Shown piece after piece: positions 52,501 to 54,530 of a stretch of DNA of 64,000 nucleotides. The notes beneath the pieces are model-generated. The model was not told the origin of the DNA and ran no database searches. It was given only the letters and a program-made list of their open reading frames with translations. Origin of the DNA: Sabellastarte sp. h YS-2021 (Eukaryota; Annelida; Polychaeta; Sabellida; Sabellidae); assembly GCA_964017235.1 (NCBI GenBank), contig OZ024929.1, positions 107,989,793-108,053,792 on the forward strand. The letters run 5' to 3'. Each line of letters opens with the position of its first letter. The first letter of the stretch is position 1. Position numbers and translations under genes: made by a program.

Positions 52501-52695
52501 AAAAAAAAAAAAAGTTTTGCTGTCTGTTCTGCCCTGTCCATGAGACTGGCCACCTCTGTATATGCATGATCACCTGCTTTATATGATGAAGTTATATATG
52601 AACACCATACTGACTCCATCATAAAATATTAAAAAGAATATCACTTATCTAGGTATTACCTCCTGAAGGTAATTTACTGCAAGGAATCTAGGCAT
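132..52695 (-). CDS. SHOC1: SHOC1/ZIP2-like meiotic protein, 24 coding exons, 3' end outside window
   Basis: This is a split host gene, listed exon by exon below. The 24 exons chain through matching codon phases into 3198 nt (1066 codons) with no internal stop. The start ATG has an in-frame TGA upstream. Exons 22-23 (about residues 905-1023) resemble an XPF/ERCC4 nuclease core: a [18 protein letters not shown] stretch, then [17 protein letters not shown]. The ERKxxxD active-site signature is degenerate, as in the SHOC1/ZIP2 family. That family acts with SPO16 at branched DNA in meiotic prophase to promote crossovers. The rest is acidic, Ser/Glu-rich and low in recognisable domains, which also fits SHOC1 (about 1400 aa in mammals). 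The gene is inflated by transposons, including a 22 kb DIRS composite in intron 16. The family assignment rests on my reading of the XPF-like core and exon layout. Another catalytically dead XPF-family protein is the main alternative. Confidence 0.62.
440..515 (+). repeat. Possible decayed tRNA-derived SINE head
   Basis: TAGTGCAGTGG at 449-459 matches a Pol III A box. A very weak B-box-like GAGGTTGTTATGC follows about 30 nt later. No cloverleaf can be folded with confidence. Chance is possible. Confidence 0.22.
545..985. repeat. Degenerate dispersed repeat related to 1735-2395
   Basis: The stretch has GTGCAATGATAAAAA twice, then a TGCCTGGATCTAG...GATCAG and GTCCATAACTATATGAGTTATTTCACAAAC pattern. 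The 1735-2395 element shows the same order. No coding potential is visible. Confidence 0.35.
1735..2395. repeat. Dispersed element with CCTCCGCCAAGG end
   Basis: The right end reads GCGAAAACATAACCTCCTTG and then GCGGAGGTAATAA. The left end carries GCAGACCTCCGCCAAGGCGG. The body contains three to four degenerate units of about 120 bp with GATCCAGAAGATCCAGACAA and TTTTTGAGTTATC. An opposite-strand copy of the end occurs at 9769-9895, so this is a family. It lies in the large intron before exon 24. Confidence 0.6.
2500..2724 (-). CDS. SHOC1: SHOC1-like exon 23, XPF-like core
   Basis: It opens [20 protein letters not shown] and continues with [20 protein letters not shown] and [11 protein letters not shown]. 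The DERTCVLL stretch sits where XPF has its ERKxxxD motif but lacks the downstream Asp in register, which points to a non-catalytic fold. The acceptor is TTTCTCAG and the donor CAGG|GTTTGT. Confidence 0.74.
3022..3151 (-). CDS. SHOC1: SHOC1-like exon 22, start of XPF-like core
   Basis: It encodes [20 protein letters not shown], then [20 protein letters not shown] and LETR. The last part resembles the strand-helix opening of an XPF nuclease domain. The acceptor is TTCATAG and the donor CAAG|GTTAGC. Confidence 0.72.
3947..4110. repeat. Long inverted repeat (palindromic MITE-like)
   Basis: Arms of about 78 nt read toward each other around a centre at about 4030 (TGCTGCGCA), for example CAGAAAAAATATATCAC against GTGATATATTTTTTCTG. 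The arms have a few mismatches. It lies in the intron between exons 21 and 22. Confidence 0.65.
4358..4445 (-). CDS. SHOC1: SHOC1-like exon 21
   Basis: It encodes [20 protein letters not shown] and onward to SEIT. The acceptor is TTTATTGCAG and the donor ACAG|GTATCA. Phase 0 in, phase 1 out. Confidence 0.68.
4847..4960. repeat. TTTA microsatellite and poly(A) tract
   Basis: A TTTA-rich run at 4847-4873 and an A-run near 4936-4951 flank otherwise unremarkable intron sequence. Confidence 0.6.
5049..5405 (-). pseudogene. Unrecognised 118-codon open frame, possible LINE fragment
   Basis: The frame begins [20 protein letters not shown] and has several Cys and hydrophobic stretches. It vaguely recalls tails of invertebrate non-LTR elements, but I see no RT or endonuclease motif. 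It lies in an intron, antisense to nothing obvious. Confidence 0.25.
5649..5748 (-). CDS. SHOC1: SHOC1-like exon 20
   Basis: It encodes [20 protein letters not shown] and onward to SETSMVDD. The acceptor is ATAAAAAAG and the donor GAT|GTAAGC. Phase 2 in, phase 0 out. Confidence 0.66.
5782..7105. mobile_element. hAT-like non-autonomous element with GCCTGTCGGTT subterminal repeats
   Basis: Termini are inverted: CTGTTTCCACTGGAACC on the left, GGTTCCAGTGGAAACACTG on the right. Just inside both ends are many copies of GGC(C/T)TGTC(G/T)GTTA-like motifs, typical of transposase-binding subterminal repeats. No transposase is present. A second palindromic element is nested inside. A clean 8 bp TSD was not found. 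Confidence 0.55.
6036..6508. mobile_element. Nested MITE with about 90 bp inverted repeats
   Basis: The left arm contains GTCGACCAATAAACAATTCT and GGATCCCATCACGTGACC. The right arm holds the exact reverse order near 6425-6500. The arms also share a TTTTTCCC-type end. The centre of about 290 bp shows no recognisable gene. Confidence 0.65.
7115..7310. repeat. Left flank of the 170 bp array element
   Basis: It contains TGTCCACCCCATGAACCTTTTGCC. A related but diverged passage with AACCCAATGAACCTGCATGCCAAATT and GTCCACC occurs at 9355-9485 on the other side of the array. The flanks and array may together be one mobile element. Confidence 0.35.
7310..9250 (+). repeat. Tandem array, unit about 170 bp, about 11 copies
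   Basis: Each unit contains AAATGGCCGCCATTTTTGGG, GAAAATTTCGACGAAAT and CTCGCACGGTTAAGGAGATA. Starts of AAATGG at 7431, 7600, 7771, 7939, 8109 and 8278 give the period. Every unit yields short spurious open frames on both strands. It lies in the exon 19-20 intron and is related to units at 29.1, 31.7-32.9, 46.9 and 51.5-52.1 kb. Confidence 0.9.
9769..9895 (+). repeat. Fragment of the CCTCCGCCAAGG family
   Basis: TTACCTCCGCCAAGGAGGTT followed by ATGTTTTCGCCTGGGTTTG is the reverse complement of the right end at 2340-2390. It continues into the same AACTCAAAAACTTATGGACGG motif. Confidence 0.65.
10290..10450 (+). repeat. Single unit of the AGATATAGCCC repeat family
   Basis: CCAATGTCCCTACC, TTCAGAGATATAGCCCAGAC and AAGGTCAAATCAAAGTC match the order in the array at 37.6-38.2 kb. 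Confidence 0.55.
10752..10885 (-). CDS. SHOC1: SHOC1-like exon 19 with GC donor
   Basis: It encodes [20 protein letters not shown] and onward to SSQNIINR. The acceptor is CTTGTAG. The only phase-correct donor is ACAG|GCAAGT, a textbook GC-AG intron start. Phase 0 in, phase 2 out. Confidence 0.7.
11281..11432 (-). CDS. SHOC1: SHOC1-like exon 18
   Basis: It encodes [20 protein letters not shown] and onward to SPDQDVK. The acceptor is GTTGAAG and the donor CAAG|GTATTG. Phase 1 in, phase 0 out. Confidence 0.7.
11984..12115 (-). CDS. SHOC1: SHOC1-like exon 17
   Basis: It encodes [20 protein letters not shown] and onward to EKYETVLK, a hydrophobic helix. The acceptor is TATTTTGCAG and the donor AAAG|GTACAC. 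The phase is correct across the 23 kb intron from exon 16. Confidence 0.7.
12116..12639. other. Intron 16 flank left of the DIRS element
   Basis: Unique-looking AT-rich sequence from exon 17 to the DIRS edge. No gene or clear repeat. Confidence 0.5.
12640..12857. repeat. DIRS right ITR and outer edge
   Basis: From CCCTATCCAATGGACAATAT to GTCATAGCATCTTTTTT this is the near-identical inverse of 34454-34633. The outer edge 12640-12685 (ATTGCAAATTTAATAAATAA) is repeated inverted in the complementary region. Confidence 0.88.
12912..13012. repeat. DIRS internal complementary region
   Basis: The first half (GTCCATTGGATAGGGTATTA onward) is the reverse complement of the right outer edge. The second half (TTTTATTGCGTTAATACA then CCTATCCAATGGATAATAT) is the reverse complement of the left outer edge at 34610-34645. 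The junction AATAAAATTGCAA equals both ends joined. Confidence 0.85.
13013..13344. other. DIRS 3' non-coding segment
   Basis: This lies between the recombinase stop and the complementary region. It has GGTCGG-rich sequence, a C/T-tract near 13174 and a T-run at 13268-13284. No gene is visible. Confidence 0.5.
13345..14052 (-). pseudogene. DIRS tyrosine recombinase, C-terminal catalytic part
   Basis: The tyrosine recombinase joins the reverse-transcribed circle to target DNA. This part carries the catalytic boxes: [12 protein letters not shown] (first Arg), [14 protein letters not shown] (His-x-x-Arg) and [15 protein letters not shown] (His/Trp and Tyr nucleophile). The frame is open to its stop. 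It begins at a LINE insertion point. The missing N-terminal part is at 24887-25249 and resumes in frame once the LINE is set aside, so the residues are intact and only the insertion breaks the gene. A short frame antisense to part of it is a shadow. Confidence 0.9.
14053..15843 (+). promoter_or_regulatory. LINE 5' UTR with degenerate repeated monomers
   Basis: Similar blocks recur about every 530-600 bp: AATACAAACATATAAT at 14131 and 14639, with a looser copy near 15255, followed by GTCTGTGCAATAAG- or GTCTGTACAATGATAAG-type text. Repeated monomers upstream of ORF1 are a known LINE promoter arrangement. Promoter function is inferred only. No protein gene is visible. Confidence 0.4.
15844..16287 (+). 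CDS. Possible LINE ORF1 remnant, 147 codons
   Basis: The frame overlaps the ORF2 start by 8 nt. A plausible internal start gives [20 protein letters not shown] and onward. I recognise no coiled coil, RRM or zinc knuckle, and it is short for ORF1. It may be a remnant or chance. Confidence 0.3.
   Translation: MVSVLRFSLWSHKIFFRFLINNTRQNASHLNRCTMITPEVPDHTWQNAMNVGNELVGDGVADCTVLSIADFFHAIMCDAGTNLLVFTYYCFLICFSHRDRLLLLIDVSNLLHDLLFHYAIFSKNGSKHWDTHNADVNLMFKKPCKNG
16280..17623 (+). pseudogene. LINE ORF2, endonuclease part
   Basis: An apurinic-type endonuclease starts [20 protein letters not shown]. It has GDFN near residue 146, a RLDYFF motif, and TDHSALT near the end of the domain. The usual catalytic Glu motif reads CLVDVHA, so a key acidic position is altered. 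A helical linker leads to a [13 protein letters not shown] motif just before the RT. The frame is cut by a MITE at 17624. Confidence 0.88.
17624..18012. mobile_element. hAT-like MITE, 389 bp, in LINE ORF2
   Basis: It is flanked by an exact 8 bp target duplication, CCAATAAC, at 17616-17623 and 18013-18020. The TIRs are TAGGGCTGTAA and its near-inverse TTACAGCACTA. Inside are several ACTCGAGTT(T/G) motifs in both orientations. No gene is present. Confidence 0.9.
18021..18390 (+). pseudogene. LINE ORF2, start of reverse transcriptase
   Basis: It encodes [37 protein letters not shown] and [20 protein letters not shown]. These are the fingers motifs of an L1-type RT. A single frameshift lies near 18060, between GATGAAAAA and TGTGAAGG. 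The frame is cut after LNK by the minisatellite element. Confidence 0.85.
18690..19475 (+). repeat. Tandem array, unit about 146 bp, about 5 copies
   Basis: Units carry GGAGGGGTCCAAGGTCAAAT, CCCAGCCCATGATTTCCTA and AATAATAAGCGAGTTATAAG. The GGTCAAATC starts step by 145-146 bp. Confidence 0.85.
19488..21840 (+). repeat. Tandem array, unit about 155 bp, about 15 copies
   Basis: Units carry TAGCTATTACTCAGCTATGC, CTACAGGTCTGAAATTTTAC, TATGTTATAGCTGACCCAAA and AAGTTACAACTGATTTACTC. Unit starts at 19491, 19645 and 19800 give the period. Confidence 0.9.
22266..24362 (+). pseudogene. LINE ORF2, RT palm/thumb and C-terminal zinc motif
   Basis: It encodes [48 protein letters not shown] and the catalytic [13 protein letters not shown]. 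The C-terminal part has [20 protein letters not shown], a Cys/His motif common in L1/Tx1-type elements. The frame is open to a normal stop. As a split, frameshifted gene it cannot make full-length ORF2. Confidence 0.9.
24363..24878 (+). terminator. LINE 3' UTR and poly(A) tail
   Basis: It holds a 23-C run (24462-24484), a T-run (24498-24519), AATAAA at 24828 and an A-run ending at the target duplication. Confidence 0.75.
24887..25249 (-). pseudogene. DIRS tyrosine recombinase, N-terminal part
   Basis: From [20 protein letters not shown] the frame encodes the SAM-like core-binding domain: [50 protein letters not shown]. It ends RRGIPSWN at the LINE insertion. Its start overlaps the end of the upstream RT gene in another frame, a usual DIRS arrangement. 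The catalytic half is at 13345-14052. Confidence 0.85.
25081..27372 (-). CDS. DIRS reverse transcriptase, RNase H and methyltransferase-like polyprotein
   Basis: The 763-codon frame is intact. The RT domain (about 150-380) contains [48 protein letters not shown] and the catalytic YLDDWL. RNase H (about 460-580) shows [23 protein letters not shown] and [16 protein letters not shown]. The next segment (about 590-690) with [20 protein letters not shown] and [19 protein letters not shown] matches the region called methyltransferase-like in DIRS elements. A Cys-rich stretch lies near residues 24-40. The ATG is 6 nt after the gag stop. This is the best-preserved gene of the composite. Confidence 0.92.
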   Translation of the reverse strand: MCNTIEASAADREPYRKDIRHLFKCKARCCSFCSYCSRAFSKERNKSRGSRFSYKKDILKPVKSVSCVIPLSYVNPVLNAPNVVTNLPVGARLQKFWKNWLDLGAGSKVVQILKEGYTLPFRIWPNLSRTPTVISRYGNPHRNLKLLEALHQLMDKNAIELVHKKVSLGFFNRLFLVPKPDNKWRPILDLSNLNFFLKTEKFKMETPETIRTSLKKGEWVTSIDFKDAYFHIPIQEQSRKYLRFHIQGQTYQLKALPFGLSTAPMEFTIIAKEVKLMAIRNGIRIHQYLDDWLVRTSSHQVCLQHTQVLTKMCRSLGWLVNVEKSELEPKQIFNFVGYQFDLQSGRVRPTPDRWQNLQDKILALISLPACSVREFMSLIGLLTATEKQVHLGRLHMRPIQWHLKSNWRIPESREKRVPLPRSLHPHLQWWLKEDNVLTGQPLHPMQHALQIFTDASKEGWDVHLNEFIARGTWSLPESKLHINYLELKAVLLALKEFQELCMGKMVLVATDNTTVVAYINKKGGMRSGPLCALLWRILTWCSRKQVTLKARHIPGRLNVVADKLSRLGQTIQTECSLLPEVFQALCSRWHRPQIDFFATRFNNKVPLFVSPVPDPMATAVDALSLSWEDLDAYAFPPTAILGKVVKLQDSPYRRLIIIAPGWPNMTWFWDLVEMSSQIPLLLPQLPNLLTQPFNQTPHRSLTNLNLHAWLLEPQLSRSRVSLRRWQQELRLLKEDQPDPSMRQSGPFLQSGASQIRWTSGHLL
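27379..28774 (-). pseudogene. DIRS gag-like gene, main part
   Basis: The frame encodes a Ser/Pro/Glu-rich N-terminal region, a run of Pro residues from the 36-G tract at 28511-28546, an acidic stretch, and a conserved body with [20 protein letters not shown] and [20 protein letters not shown]. The basic tail is rich in Arg/Gln. It likely packages the element RNA. The upstream part was separated by a hAT-like insertion, and the frame is continuous across it. Confidence 0.75.
28511..28546. repeat. 36-G homopolymer inside DIRS gag
   Basis: An uninterrupted run of 36 G on the plus strand (C on the coding strand) encodes polyproline in the gag frame. It could form a G-quadruplex, and its true length may be mis-sequenced. 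Confidence 0.9.
29480..31725 (+). repeat. Tandem array, unit about 133 bp, about 17 copies
   Basis: Units carry GGGTCTGAAACTTCACCAAG, TGAAAGCTCTCCCAAAAGTA and CTTTTAGAGATAATTCGCAT. The step of GAGTAGGTGA is 132-133 bp. Copies are very similar, so homogenisation is recent. Confidence 0.92.
31735..32850 (+). repeat. Tandem array, unit about 169 bp, about 6-7 copies
   Basis: Units carry AAATGGCCGCCATTTTTGGC, TCGTCGAAATCGCTCTATCT and ACGGTTTTCGAGATATAAGC. Starts at 31858, 32026 and 32195 give the period. It is the same family as 7310-9250, but a different subfamily. Confidence 0.9.
32851..33250 (+). repeat. Element tail shared with 52085-52475
   Basis: Shared text includes AGTTATCATCCGGACAAG, CATTTTTGGTCATGTGACCT and GCATATTCA(A/G)AAAAAATTCCC, ending in a GCGTCCC motif. 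The terminal hairpin is intact here and degraded at 52.44 kb. Confidence 0.75.
33588..33960 (-). pseudogene. DIRS gag, segment upstream of the hAT-like insertion
   Basis: It encodes [20 protein letters not shown] then a Lys/Ser/Thr-rich region and [20 protein letters not shown], a probable coiled coil. It ends at the insertion and resumes in frame at 28766. A one-base frameshift near 33960 separates it from the N-terminal part. Confidence 0.7.
33957..34235 (-). pseudogene. DIRS gag N-terminal Cys/His-rich part
   Basis: From [20 protein letters not shown] the frame shows CxxC and His pairs ([18 protein letters not shown]) that look like a zinc-binding module, then KKERKE. It ends at a stop just after the shift into the next segment. 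Confidence 0.65.
34443..34645. repeat. DIRS left ITR and outer edge
   Basis: It is the inverse of 12676-12857 with only scattered differences. The outer edge GTATTAACGCAATAAAA is repeated in the internal complementary region. Confidence 0.88.
34959..35350. mobile_element. hAT-like MITE, 392 bp, in SHOC1 intron 16
   Basis: The exact 8 bp duplication ATCACATA is at 34951-34958 and 35351-35358. The TIRs are TAGGGGTGTTGCGGTAG and CTACCGCAACACCCCTA, with subterminal ACCGGT motifs. No gene is present. Confidence 0.93.
35384..35569 (-). CDS. SHOC1: SHOC1-like exon 16
   Basis: It encodes [20 protein letters not shown] and onward through [20 protein letters not shown] to SDISN. The acceptor is GTATAG and the donor AATG|GTAAGG. 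It is the last exon before the 22 kb DIRS-filled intron. Confidence 0.7.
36003..36071 (-). CDS. SHOC1: SHOC1-like exon 15, 5' edge uncertain
   Basis: It encodes [20 protein letters not shown] and AFT, ending TTACAG|GTATAT. Only an acceptor at GCAAAG (36072) keeps phase 1 with exon 14. The open frame continues upstream to GTGGAG (36085) or TTCTAG (36133), but both would need phase 0. The 3' part is secure and the 5' boundary is not. Confidence 0.5.
36235..36398 (-). CDS. SHOC1: SHOC1-like exon 14
   Basis: It encodes [20 protein letters not shown] and onward to SFTSPTV, including an acidic stretch. The acceptor is TTATTTCAG and the donor GTTG|GTAAAA. Phase 2 in, phase 1 out. Confidence 0.66.
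37105..38645. mobile_element. Minisatellite element, third copy, with a 145 bp array
   Basis: It starts near AACAAGCAATCC with an imperfect GTGCCCGTGAATGGGCT hairpin and TGTCAGCTGAC. It carries two to three 155 bp units (37230-37600), then a 145 bp array, and ends with the same AGCATGTCTCTGGGCCTTGT and TAGCTTTGGAGGAGAAGT tail as the other copies. Confidence 0.6.
37600..38230 (+). repeat. Tandem array, unit about 145 bp, about 4.4 copies
   Basis: Units carry CTTCCTACACCTTACGGTTT, GAGATATAGCCCGGACAAGA and CTAACCAATGTCCCTACCAA. The step is 138-146 bp. Confidence 0.85.
38776..38902 (-). CDS. SHOC1: SHOC1-like exon 13
   Basis: It encodes [20 protein letters not shown] and onward to PIDGFIFIR. 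The acceptor is CATATAACAG and the donor ATCAG|GTAACT. Phase 1 in, phase 2 out. Confidence 0.68.
39200..39720. other. Intron stretch with inverted GAAATGATC-like motifs
   Basis: GATCATTTCAACACCATGCC, AGCCGTTTGAAATGATGCAC and GTGTTGAAATGGCCC occur in alternating orientation. This hints at a decayed MITE, but no clear termini are seen and there is no gene. Confidence 0.25.
39738..39839 (-). CDS. SHOC1: SHOC1-like exon 12
   Basis: It encodes [20 protein letters not shown] and onward to HEPSL. The acceptor is GAATTTTAG and the donor CTAG|GTAAAT. Phase 1 in and out. Confidence 0.66.
40194..40299 (-). CDS. SHOC1: SHOC1-like exon 11
   Basis: It encodes [20 protein letters not shown] and onward to FDQESLD. 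The acceptor is TTTCACCAG and the donor GATG|GTATGA. Phase 0 in, phase 1 out. Confidence 0.68.
40698..40831 (-). CDS. SHOC1: SHOC1-like exon 10
   Basis: It encodes [20 protein letters not shown] and onward to [10 protein letters not shown], a charged helix followed by a hydrophobic patch. The acceptor is TTGTTTTAG and the donor ACAG|GTGAAA. Phase 1 in, phase 0 out. Confidence 0.7.
41036..41145 (-). CDS. SHOC1: SHOC1-like exon 9
   Basis: It encodes [20 protein letters not shown] and onward to MLTFTLP. The acceptor is CTATTTTAG and the donor CCAG|GTATAC. Phase 2 in, phase 1 out. Confidence 0.68.
41270..41600. repeat. Degenerate units of the 146 bp repeat family
   Basis: GGTCAAATCTGATTATGTCA, CCCATGATTTCCTTTGG and CCAATAATAAGGGAGATAAA match the 146 bp units at 18.7-19.5 kb. 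Confidence 0.5.
42032..42279 (-). CDS. SHOC1: SHOC1-like exon 8
   Basis: It encodes [20 protein letters not shown] and onward to FSILLR, rich in Glu and Ser. I start it after CTCCAG at 42280 because that keeps phase 0 with exon 7. The open frame extends to a stronger-looking TATGTAG acceptor at 42306, which would need a different exon 7 end or a missing small exon. The donor is AAG|GTGCCA. Confidence 0.58.
42616..45645. mobile_element. Minisatellite element, second full copy
   Basis: It has the same termini as the element in the LINE: GTGCCCGTGAACGGGCAC hairpin on the left, GTCAGCTGACATAAAAA on the right. It contains four 146 bp units (42890-43470), a block with GGCGGCCATCTTG, and about ten 155 bp units (43650-45235). 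It lies in SHOC1 intron 7. The two copies differ mainly in array length. Confidence 0.7.
43650..45235 (+). repeat. Tandem array, 155 bp units, about 10 copies
   Basis: Units match those at 19488-21840. A variant block (TGATGGAAGTTACTGAAAAG, TTAGCTATTGAGACAGACAC) recurs twice here and once in the other copy. Confidence 0.88.
45706..45876 (-). CDS. SHOC1: SHOC1-like exon 7
   Basis: It encodes [20 protein letters not shown] and onward to FSSLAK, 57 codons in phase 0. The acceptor is CATTGTAG and the best donor is AAAG|GTTACT. The downstream junction is uncertain because the main acceptor of exon 8 would need phase 1. Confidence 0.58.
46511..46619 (-). CDS. SHOC1: SHOC1-like exon 6
   Basis: It encodes [20 protein letters not shown] and onward, ending ETLVDVQ. 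The acceptor is ATTTTAAG and the donor ACAG|GTAAAT. Phase 2 in, phase 0 out. Confidence 0.65.
47480..48428. mobile_element. TIR element with about 135 bp inverted repeats and embedded palindrome
   Basis: The left end reads CTGTTGGGCGCGAAGTACC and the right end is its inverse. The arms stay alike for about 135 bp, to GAGTTGGAGC or its inverse, and contain CATCAAAAGATCGCGCGCCC. The interior has three loose units with AATTGGATTA(C/G)-TGTGGC(T/C)TCTCT and a TATAAAA at 47718. A 109-codon frame at 47646-47975 has no recognisable domain. The TSD is unclear. Confidence 0.65.
47564..47597. repeat. Near-perfect 34 bp palindrome in the left TIR
   Basis: Arms CCATCTCGAGATTGCT and AGCAATCTCGAGATGG are exact inverses around the 2 nt centre CA. 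The right TIR carries the same palindrome with one change. Confidence 0.9.
49231..49396 (-). CDS. SHOC1: SHOC1-like exon 5
   Basis: It encodes [20 protein letters not shown] and onward to EEHIFR, probably helical. The acceptor is TGTTTTAG and the donor TTCAG|GTGAGT, close to consensus. Phase 1 in, phase 2 out. Confidence 0.7.
50001..50170 (-). CDS. SHOC1: SHOC1-like exon 4
   Basis: It encodes [20 protein letters not shown] and onward, a Ser/Asp-rich segment. The acceptor is TTTGACAG and the donor GCAG|GTGTGA. Phases 2 and 1 match the neighbouring exons. Confidence 0.68.
50300..50400 (-). repeat. LINE/SINE-tail-like repeat, shared with 56403-56475
   Basis: Read on the minus strand it gives GATGTTGCGCCTTAGAGTCT, then GACAGAGATTAAGTGCTATA and AAAGTTGAATTAGAATT. 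The same order is on the plus strand at 56403-56475. Confidence 0.55.
50507..50600 (-). CDS. SHOC1: SHOC1-like exon 3
   Basis: It encodes [20 protein letters not shown] and onward. The acceptor is a T-rich tract ending ATACAG and the donor is AAAG|GTAACA. It enters in phase 1 and leaves in phase 2. Confidence 0.65.
51203..51317 (-). CDS. SHOC1: SHOC1-like exon 2
   Basis: It encodes [20 protein letters not shown] and continues to DHWSE. The acceptor is CAATTAG. The donor is a weak G|GTTTGT. A GTAAGT lies 4 nt downstream but would put a stop in exon 3, so I chose the weaker site. Confidence 0.6.
51475..52475. repeat. Decayed copy of the 169 bp minisatellite element
   Basis: It has AAATGGCCGCCATTTTTGGC units, GAAAATTTCGACGATATCGC, then the same tail as 32851-33250, ending near GCGTCCCGCGTGG. 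It lies in SHOC1 intron 1. Confidence 0.65.
52660..52695 (-). CDS. SHOC1: SHOC1-like exon 1 (start exon)
   Basis: It encodes [12 protein letters not shown] from the first ATG after an in-frame TGA about 45 nt upstream, and ends CAGGAG|GTAATA. It ends in phase 0, which joins exon 2. A 5' non-coding exon cannot be excluded. Confidence 0.55.
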
Positions 52696-53130
52696 TGCAG
52701 TAATCGCACCCCTTTTGCTGAGCCACAATTTCCATCAAACCACCTGGAAAATTAAATCATAAAATTGTCTCCATAATACAGTGAAATGTGTTATAGATAG
52801 CCCAAAGAATATCCTTGATGGATGGGTTTTCAATATAGATGTAAACAACGTAAACAGACAATGATGAATATATATATATAATATTCTCGATGGACAGGTT
52901 TTCGATATGCAAATGTAAACGGTCAGCATTGACAGCTTTATCGCACATAGCAAACTTCATATGAATTAGCAAATACACAAACACCCTTTTTTTTAATATA
53001 TTCTACAAAAATACTTGTGCAATGTGTTTTAAGCAGATATATTTTTATATTTTCTGAAATAAACACTAAATACAGAAGCAAACCATCCAGTTTATTATAA
53101 TACAACTAATATAAAATCTGTTCGATAGAT
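52696..53130. other. Region upstream of the SHOC1 start codon
   Basis: It would hold the promoter and any 5' non-coding exon. I see a repeat fragment, a (TA)n run near 52869 and no convincing TATA box or CpG cluster. Confidence 0.4.
52805..52935. repeat. GTTTTCGATAT repeat fragment
   Basis: CTTGATGGATGGGTTTTCAA and CTCGATGGACAGGTTTTCGA each precede ATGTAAAC-type text. They match ends of the MITEs at 56105 and 57560. It lies just upstream of SHOC1 exon 1. Confidence 0.5.
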
Positions 53131-53290
53131 GTATAGCTGTTCCTGGCTGTTTTGAAACGGCCAAATTATTTACTTGGCAGTTTTAAATCCTTCCTTGGTT
53201 TTGAAACGGCCTGGCCAGTTCAAAACCTGGTTTTTGAAAATAGCCAAATCAATAAGCTGGCCGTTTTGAAACCTCACCTGATTTCTAAAT
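53131..53290. repeat. Cluster of TTTTGAAACGGCC motifs left of the integrase gene
   Basis: Several TGGC(C/T)GTTTTGAAAC or GTTTTGAAACGGCC motifs in mixed orientation. Similar motifs lie right of the gene at 55445-55525 and 55988-56095, so they probably mark the subterminal regions of the mobile element. Confidence 0.6.
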
Positions 53291-53353
53291 TTTTCTATAA
53301 CATGTGTTTTTATATGTATAAAATGTAATTTATTTTAATGTGGATTTATTGTT

Positions 53354-54094
53354 CAGAGGGACTGCCTAGTGCGGATCCAAGCTGACCTGATTGATTTCGC
53401 AGATGTCCAGATGGTGGCTACAATTACAGGGCATGTGGAAGATCATTTCACCAAATACCACATTTTGTTTCCACTCAAAACAAAGTTAGCACAGGAAGTG
53501 TCAACAGCCATCCAGGAGTGAGTATTTGCATACCTAGGACTCCCCCGGATATTCCATTCTGACAATGGCAGAGACTTCATCAGTGATGTTCTACACAGGC
53601 TACAACCTGTCCCTGCTCCCGGGAAAAAAATGGCAGATACTGTTCCAAATATATCAGATGACTCCAGTGAAGTACCAGAGGTCTCTAGTGAGGTACCAGA
53701 GGTCGCCATTGAGGTACCTGACACCTTCATTGACTTGCCAGAGGACGCCAATGAAGGGCCAGACATGACAGGCACAGGAGTACCATCCATTGAGTCAGAG
53801 GTCACCAATGAGGTTGCCAGTGAGGTACCTGAAGTGCCAGACACAGGAGTTCCAGTCACTGACACTAGTGAGGTACCAGAGGTCGCTAGTGAGGTGCCCA
53901 AGGCCTCTAGTGACTTGCCAGAGGATGTTAGTGATATGCCAGACACAGTTATTGAGGTCCTTGATGATGAGATACAAGAGGTTCTAGATGTGAATACCAC
54001 CAGGAAACGAACTGCCTCCACATCCCCACCAAACCACAGGGCCAAAAGAGAAGAGAGGCTTTCAGGGCAAAAGAAAAAAGCGCAGCCAAGATGA
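53354..54094 (+). pseudogene. Integrase (DDE, Ginger/KRBA2-like) fused to an E/V/P-rich linker
   Basis: The first 90 codons resemble a retroviral-type integrase core: IQADLIDFADVQ (first Asp), EDHFTKYHILFPLKTKLAQE, AYLGLPRIFHSDNGRDFISD (second Asp). The third acidic residue and surrounding motif are missing. An internal TGA at 53519 breaks the frame. The chain then runs into a low-complexity region of SEVPEV-like repeats. The family resembles cellular KRBA2/SCAND3-type integrases and Ginger transposases. It is degenerate and probably inactive. Confidence 0.7.
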
Positions 54095-54209
54095 AATCAT
54101 TGTACTTAAAGAAGCATGGCCAAAATTTCAGAACTTTTTCTGTTGGTGATACAGTGACAATAGGCATTCCGAAACTGGACAAGACATCAACAGACAAACA
54201 AAGACTTCT

Positions 54210-54530
54210 TTGTCTGGTTATAGGCTCAGCAGGAGAAAAAGATGTCCACTAAACACTGGCCACAGAGTTTGGTGTGTTGAAGTCCAAATACAGGGGTGGA
54301 GATCTGACGCCTTTCAATGGAACTTCATTGACCACAATCAAGGAAGAAGAGATTTCCCTGAGAGAGGCTGCCAGGAAAATGTTCCCAAAAACAAATTTTT
54401 ACGGATGAGGTGTGACTGCATGGGAAAATGTGACACAAATAGATATACTTGCCACAAGAACGGCTACCAGTGTACCACCCACTGCCATTCAAGTCATTCC
54501 TGCAGCAACACCCTCTGCAGACAAAGATAA
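54210..54530 (+). pseudogene. Cys-rich segment of the same mobile gene
   Basis: It encodes MRCDCMGKCDTNRYTCHKNG and YQCTTHCHSSHSCSN, a dense CxC..C.....C..C...C pattern, as found after the integrase in KRBA2-like proteins. A frameshift near 54520 leads to the protease frame. Confidence 0.55.

Noticed and set aside
53443-54045. 200-codon minus-strand frame rich in SGTSLATSGTS
   Set aside because: It is the antisense shadow of the E/V/P-rich coding repeat. The plus strand carries the integrase and downstream domains in order.
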